A stretch of DNA of 8,360 bases, taken from Myxococcales bacterium. Its GTDB lineage: Bacteria > Myxococcota > Polyangia > Polyangiales > Polyangiaceae. Location of the stretch: positions 1-8,360 of the forward strand of contig JAGQIY010000756.1 in NCBI GenBank assembly GCA_020430865.1. Reading direction: 5' to 3'. The notes beneath the pieces are model-generated. The model searched no databases and was not told where the DNA came from. It worked only from the letters and a program-made list of their open reading frames with translations. This document shows, piece after piece, positions 5,649-8,360 of this stretch. A program made the translations under genes and the position numbers. Each line of letters starts with the position of its first letter. Position 1 is the first letter of the stretch.

Positions 5649-6589
5649 GCGCCGCTGACGCTCAGCTCCTGACCACCAGGCACCGGCGCCAGACCGATCC
5701 ACACCGGCGACTCCTCGCCCTCGGCTCGATGCAGATGCGGCACGAGCAAGCCGATGCCCATGCCAGCCATCGTTCCGGCGATCACATCCGTGGGGAAATG
5801 TTTGCCTCCGTGGACTCGCCCCCAGCAGACGACGCCGGTGAGCGTGGCGCCGCCCACCAGGGTCAGGTAGCCGCGGAGGAGTGTACCGCGAGCGAACGCC
5901 AGGTAGGTCGCGGTGGTCGCGAGCGAGGCGGTGATGGACGCGTGTCCGGAGAAGAAGGAGAGCGCGTTGTCGGTGCCGGAGAGATCCGGGTCGAGTCCCA
6001 GCTCCAGGCGCCGGTCGCGCTCTCGATAGGCGCTCGGTCGAGGTCGCCGCACGGCGATCTTCGCGAGGTCGGTCACCGCCCAGGTGAGCGTCGCCGTCTG
6101 TGCGTACAAGGTCAGGTCGACCAGCCCCCGCTGGGTGCCGTGGTGGAGGCCGCCCTCGATGGTGGAGCCCACGGCGTATGCGACCGAGCTGAGCGCGCCG
6201 ATGTTGGAGATCGTGTTCGCCGTCGAGCTGGGCTTCAGCTCGACGACTTCGCGATCGATTGGCAGCAGGCGATCCGTATCTCCGGGCTGCTGCGGCTGGA
6301 GCTCTCCGGTGCCGATGATCCACTCCAGGAGTCCCGTGAAGCCGATGCTCACGCTCAGGATCGCGCCGTCAGTGATTGGATCCACCTGGAAACGCGTCTC
6401 GTGGGGCGCCTTGGAGGCCTTCGACTCTTCAAGCGACTTGGGAGAGACCAGGCCCTGAGGCGTTCCGGCGTTGCGCTTCGCGGCTTGCCCTTCCGGGCTT
6501 TGAGCGCGAGCGGTCGTGCTGAGGGTCAGGCCAAGGGTGAGGCAGCAAGCGGTGACGCCGGGGCGGGATGATCTGGGCAATCTGGACAT
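5642..6589 (-). CDS. Exported PAP2-family phosphatase
   Basis: The protein has 315 residues and reads leftward. Residues 1-29 form a signal peptide (MSRLPRSSRPG, hydrophobic 11-25, cleavage after ARA). The PAP2 motifs are close to consensus: Lys177-x6-Arg184-Pro185 (KIAVRRPRP), FSGH (213-216, Phe instead of Pro) and GRVHGGKHFPTD, where Arg258, His264 and Asp268 provide the R-x5-H-x3-D arrangement. His216 and His264 are the expected catalytic His residues of the vanadium-haloperoxidase-like fold. Hydrophobic stretches (about 75-93, 124-142, 218-232, 236-254, 268-284) are suitable for membrane insertion. It shares overall arrangement and a Phe-ending C-terminus with the convergent PAP2 protein, suggesting an old duplication. 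Likely role: dephosphorylating a lipid phosphate at the envelope; the exact substrate cannot be read. The 331-residue frame on the opposite strand (5576-6571) is a GC-driven shadow without domain features. Confidence 0.9.
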   Translation of the reverse strand: MSRLPRSSRPGVTACCLTLGLTLSTTARAQSPEGQAAKRNAGTPQGLVSPKSLEESKASKAPHETRFQVDPITDGAILSVSIGFTGLLEWIIGTGELQPQQPGDTDRLLPIDREVVELKPSSTANTISNIGALSSVAYAVGSTIEGGLHHGTQRGLVDLTLYAQTATLTWAVTDLAKIAVRRPRPSAYRERDRRLELGLDPDLSGTDNALSFFSGHASITASLATTATYLAFARGTLLRGYLTLVGGATLTGVVCWGRVHGGKHFPTDVIAGTMAGMGIGLLVPHLHRAEGEESPVWIGLAPVPGGQELSVSGAF

Positions 6590-6825
6590 GGTCTCGAGGT
6601 CCGGAGCCTCTGCGAAGCCGAGCAGTCAGACCCTCCGGAACCTCTCTGTTTCCCGTAACCCCACGGAAACTTCAACGCTTGCCTGGATTTTTCCAGAATT
6701 TCTAGCTGCTGCCAGGTCCATGCAGACGCGAATTGCCTCGACTGAAGCCTGCGTGTGACTCGCTGCCTCGCTTCCAGTCCCGCACCCTGCGCGTTCCTGG
6801 ACTGATCCTGGCACCGCGAAGCGCG
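6590..6825. other. Spacer between the leftward lipoprotein gene and the second PAP2 gene
   Basis: This 236-base spacer holds no credible gene. It includes an AT-richer patch (6668-6706) with a 5-bp stem CTGGA/TCCAG (6683-6696) and a small AGAATTTCT dyad (6694-6702). It should contain the leftward promoter of the PAP2 gene; TTGAAG on the minus strand (6669-6674) is a possible -35, but I see no good -10 at the right spacing. Confidence 0.4.
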
Positions 6826-7353
6826 CTACTTTGCCTTGATGTCCGAGCAGTGCTTCAGCTGCTCGGCGGCCTTGTCGGCGCTGGGCTGCCCGTTCATGCC
6901 AGTGGTCTTGCAGTTGTAGGCCTTGCCGCCGACCTCGACGCGCTGAAACCCGATGTAGCCCTTCTTGCCTTCGTTCTCGAACTCGAAGATGGCGAGGTTG
7001 GCCTCCTCCTTCACCCACTTCTTGAACGGGAAGAGGATGGTGTCGCCCTCGTAGCCCTTCTTGGTTGCCGCGAAGTCCTCCTTGGCTGGCTGCACGTTGA
7101 GCGACGCGCCATCGCCGACGTCGAGGGTCACGCTCTGGTTGTCGGCGATGGACATGTCCATCGCGCCCATGCTGCTCTTGGGCACACTGGCCTTGAGCGG
7201 TAGCGGATCGAGGGTCACCTCCTTGGTGTCGGCGTTGGCCGCCGGCGCAGCCGTGTTCGCCTTGACCGAGCCGCCTGCTGTGGAGTCGTCGGTCTTGCCC
7301 TTGTCACAGGCGGCCAGTGAGAGGAATGCGATGAGTGGGATGAGCTTGCGCAT
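6826..7353 (-). CDS. Small lipoprotein of unknown function
   Basis: The protein has 175 residues and I do not recognise its family. The N-terminus MRKLIPLIAFLSLAAC is a clear lipoprotein signal with Cys16. Residue +2 is Asp, which in E. coli would retain the protein at the inner membrane; whether the rule holds in this organism is unknown. A Thr/Ala/Gly-rich linker (20-44) precedes a compact domain (about 45-175). That domain contains alternating strand-like segments and a Lys/Glu/Gly-rich part (FEFENEGKKGYIGFQRVEVGG). Two Cys (148 and 169), 21 residues apart near the C-terminus, could form a disulfide in the periplasm. A minus-strand Shine-Dalgarno (AAGGAA, 7361-7366) lies 7 bases from the ATG. 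The gene is divergent from the ECF sigma gene, so the shared 275-base spacer may control both. Coding is supported by the signal, ribosome site and codon bias. Confidence 0.82.
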   Translation of the reverse strand: MRKLIPLIAFLSLAACDKGKTDDSTAGGSVKANTAAPAANADTKEVTLDPLPLKASVPKSSMGAMDMSIADNQSVTLDVGDGASLNVQPAKEDFAATKKGYEGDTILFPFKKWVKEEANLAIFEFENEGKKGYIGFQRVEVGGKAYNCKTTGMNGQPSADKAAEQLKHCSDIKAK

Positions 7354-7406
7354 GAGTCCGTTCCTTCGAGGCGCCTCGGCCCCAGCGTTGGAGCGAGGTC
7401 TGTTGT

Positions 7407-7420
7407 GCGTCCGCGGACGC
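7407..7420. repeat. 14-bp perfect palindrome
   Basis: GCGTCCGCGGACGC is self-complementary over all 14 bases. It is 54 bases upstream of the leftward lipoprotein ATG, where an operator for a dimeric regulator could lie. The GC-rich background makes chance occurrence possible. Confidence 0.45.
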
Positions 7421-7544
7421 CGGGTTTCGAAGCAGGTTTGTCGTGGCCTCCGGGGATCCGTCGGCGCGCGATCGCAGATTTACTCGCGGACCCAAGTGCT
7501 CGAGTTTCAAGGGGTTTGTGGGTGAGGGAAGACCCGTCAGCGGT

Positions 7545-7572
7545 TTGATCCGCTTTGATGGCAGTTGATCCG
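7545..7572 (+). repeat. Three TTGAT boxes spaced exactly 10 bases apart
   Basis: TTGATCCG (7545-7552), TTGATGGC (7555-7562) and TTGATCCG (7565-7572) begin at 10-base intervals, about one helical turn, so all three face the same side of the DNA. They end 56 bases before the sigma factor ATG. This arrangement suits cooperative binding by a regulator. The regulator is not identifiable. Confidence 0.55.
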
Positions 7573-7583
7573 ACCGAAGTCGG
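7570..7583 (+). repeat. Small stem-loop upstream of the sigma gene
   Basis: CCGAC and GTCGG pair around the tetraloop CGAA. The stem overlaps the last TTGAT box by 3 bases and lies 11 bases before a stronger hairpin. It may be part of the leader RNA fold. Confidence 0.4.
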
Positions 7584-7593
7584 TAGACCCATT

Positions 7594-7619
7594 CACGACG
7601 CCGCCAAGCGTCGTGGGAG
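7594..7619 (+). promoter_or_regulatory. Hairpin abutting the ribosome binding site of the ECF sigma gene
   Basis: CACGACGC (7594-7601) pairs perfectly with GCGTCGTG (7608-7615) around a 6-base loop CGCCAA. The stem ends directly at the Shine-Dalgarno GGAG (7616-7619), which lies 9 bases before the ATG at 7629. A stable stem right against the ribosome site could modulate translation. The same dyad in DNA could be an operator. Confidence 0.6.
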
Positions 7620-7628
7620 CGAGTTATC

Positions 7629-8162
7629 ATGTGGAAAACAAAGCACATCCCCCGCACTGCGGAACCTCTGACGAGTCAGTGGTTCGTCGAGTCGGCTGTC
7701 TACATCAGACGGAGCTTGCGTCGGCTCGGAGTGCCTGGGGCGGATCTCGAAGACGCTGTCCAGGAGACGTTGATCGCGGTTCATCGAAAGCGCGACAGCT
7801 ACGACGACTCTCGACCGCTCAAGCCCTGGCTGTTCGGTTTCGCGCTGCGTGTCGCCGCGAACCAGCGCCGCAAGACACGGCTCGATCACGCCGTGTCGGA
7901 CGAGCTTGCTTCGGAGGATGCGTCGCCGGAGCACCAGGCCTTGCTCGGGCAAGCGCGGCGCATCGTCGGCGAAGTCCTCGATCACATGCCACGCGAGCGG
8001 CGGGAGGTCTTTTCCTTGTATGTGCTCCAGGGCCTTTCGGCGCCGGAGATCGCCCGACTGATCTCGGCACCGACCAACACCGTCTACTCGCGCCTCCGCA
8101 CTGCGCGTGCCGAGTTCGCTCGAGGGATCCACGAGCGCACCGCGCCCGCGCTGGGCGCGTGA
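7629..8162 (+). CDS. ECF-type RNA polymerase sigma factor
   Basis: The protein has 177 residues, the usual size for a two-domain extracytoplasmic-function sigma factor. Region 2 covers about 15-84, with GADLEDAVQETLIAVHRK for core binding and LKPWLFGFALRVAANQRRK for -10 recognition. A linker (85-111) joins it to region 4 (about 112-166), with LDHMPRERREVFSLYVLQG followed by the helix-turn-helix LSAPEIARLISAPTNTVYSR and LRTARAEF. It redirects RNA polymerase to specific promoters. No anti-sigma gene is adjacent: the downstream neighbour is convergent and Cys-rich, and the upstream neighbour is a divergent lipoprotein. Its signal input is therefore unclear; the downstream partial gene is too short to judge. 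ECF factors do control some bufferin operons (for example in Caulobacter), but the cassette here is about 5 kb away and shows no clear ECF promoter. The start is supported by GGAG 9 bases before ATG. Confidence 0.93.
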   Translation: MWKTKHIPRTAEPLTSQWFVESAVYIRRSLRRLGVPGADLEDAVQETLIAVHRKRDSYDDSRPLKPWLFGFALRVAANQRRKTRLDHAVSDELASEDASPEHQALLGQARRIVGEVLDHMPRERREVFSLYVLQGLSAPEIARLISAPTNTVYSRLRTARAEFARGIHERTAPALGA

Positions 8163-8234
8163 GAGCGGGGGTTCGGCGGAGTCCAGGCGATGGCTCCTGC
8201 GGCGGCGCGCGAACCCTGGAACTCGCGAGACAGG

Positions 8235-8360
8235 CTAGCAGCTCGTCTTGCCGCAGAGGAAGATGCAGGCGTCCGTGTTCCCGCCGCTGCAGGCCGCCTT
8301 CGCCGCCTTGCCCAGTTGCTCATACTCGCTGTCGTCTGCCGCCGACGGATTGCCGACCGC
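8235..8360 (-). CDS. C-terminal end of a Cys-rich protein, partial
   Basis: On the minus strand a frame open from the window edge ends at TAG (8235-8237) and gives 41 residues. The sequence starts AVGNPSAADDSEYEQLGK and then reads KAACSGGNTDACIFLCGKTSC at its end, with four Cys in the last 18 residues, the final one being the last residue. Composition (Lys/Ala/Glu-rich, then Cys/Gly/Thr) and third-position GC bias fit real coding, and its tail faces the sigma gene with a 73-base gap. The start, any signal peptide and the family lie outside the window. The Cys cluster suggests disulfides or metal binding in an exported protein; this is inference. Confidence 0.55.
   Translation of the reverse strand, partial: AVGNPSAADDSEYEQLGKAAKAACSGGNTDACIFLCGKTSC

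Larger units (their letters stand above)
7354..7628. other. Divergent intergenic region, lipoprotein gene / ECF sigma gene
   Basis: This 275-base spacer holds the start signals for both flanking genes. It contains perfect dyads of 12 bp (CGAGGCGCCTCG, 7367-7378) and 14 bp (7407-7420), three phased TTGAT boxes, and two hairpins before the sigma gene. No clear -35/-10 pair could be assigned on either strand, and no coding frame here is credible. Confidence 0.55.

Noticed and set aside
5576..6571. Open frame of 331 codons on the plus strand across the second PAP2 gene
   Set aside because: The minus-strand protein has a signal peptide and all three PAP2 motifs. The plus frame is Arg/Gly/Ala-rich shadow sequence starting inside the first PAP2 gene.
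8169..8216. Inverted repeat GGGTTCG/CGAACCC between the sigma gene and the Cys-rich partial gene as a bidirectional terminator
   Set aside because: The loop is 34 bases and there is no T run on either strand; the pairing may be chance.

Overview
This GC-rich window (8,360 bases) looks like a chromosomal segment of a Gram-negative bacterium. It is probably from the Myxococcota (Polyangia-like deltaproteobacteria). That assignment is an inference from three things: the GC-rich coding bias on both strands, three short lipoproteins with an acidic Asp/Ala/Gly tail on one of them, and a soluble Hanks-type Ser/Thr kinase beside an ECF sigma factor. I see no mobile element, CRISPR array, tRNA or rRNA.

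Layout. (1) 2-319 (+): the last 105 residues of PurL, the purine-synthesis FGAM synthase. (2) 568-3542 (+): a three-gene cassette that is the most interesting part. It encodes a Cys-rich lipoprotein built from two copies of a six-Cys module resembling the BufA2 type of bufferin precursor. Next comes one 595-residue protein that fuses an MNIO (DUF692) peptide-modifying enzyme to a DUF2063/BufC-type partner. Last is a lipoprotein with two CXXCH heme-binding motifs, which overlaps the MNIO gene by 4 bases. A near-perfect 15-bp stem-loop lies between precursor and enzyme genes. (3) 3672-5640 (+): a Hanks-type kinase with a hairpin-rich leader, followed after 4 bases by an exported PAP2-family phosphatase-like protein. 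(4) 5642-7353 (-): a second, more canonical PAP2 protein, tail-to-tail with the first and only 1 base away, and an unrecognised small lipoprotein. (5) 7629-8162 (+): an ECF-type sigma factor, divergent from that lipoprotein, across a 275-base spacer rich in dyads and phased repeats. (6) 8235-8360 (-): the C-terminal end of a Cys-rich protein that runs off the window.

How the genes may work together. In known bufferin systems the ribosomal precursor peptide is modified on Cys residues in the cytoplasm by the MNIO enzyme with its DUF2063 partner. It is then exported through its signal peptide and binds metal such as copper. Here the same logic is visible, but the precursor is a lipoprotein, the module is duplicated, enzyme and partner are fused, and a diheme-type lipoprotein stands where other systems encode a small DoxX-type membrane protein. 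The product would be a membrane-anchored, post-translationally modified metal-binding protein with a heme lipoprotein beside it. The kinase, the two PAP2 proteins and the ECF factor suggest envelope-related signalling, but no functional link between them and the cassette can be shown from sequence alone.
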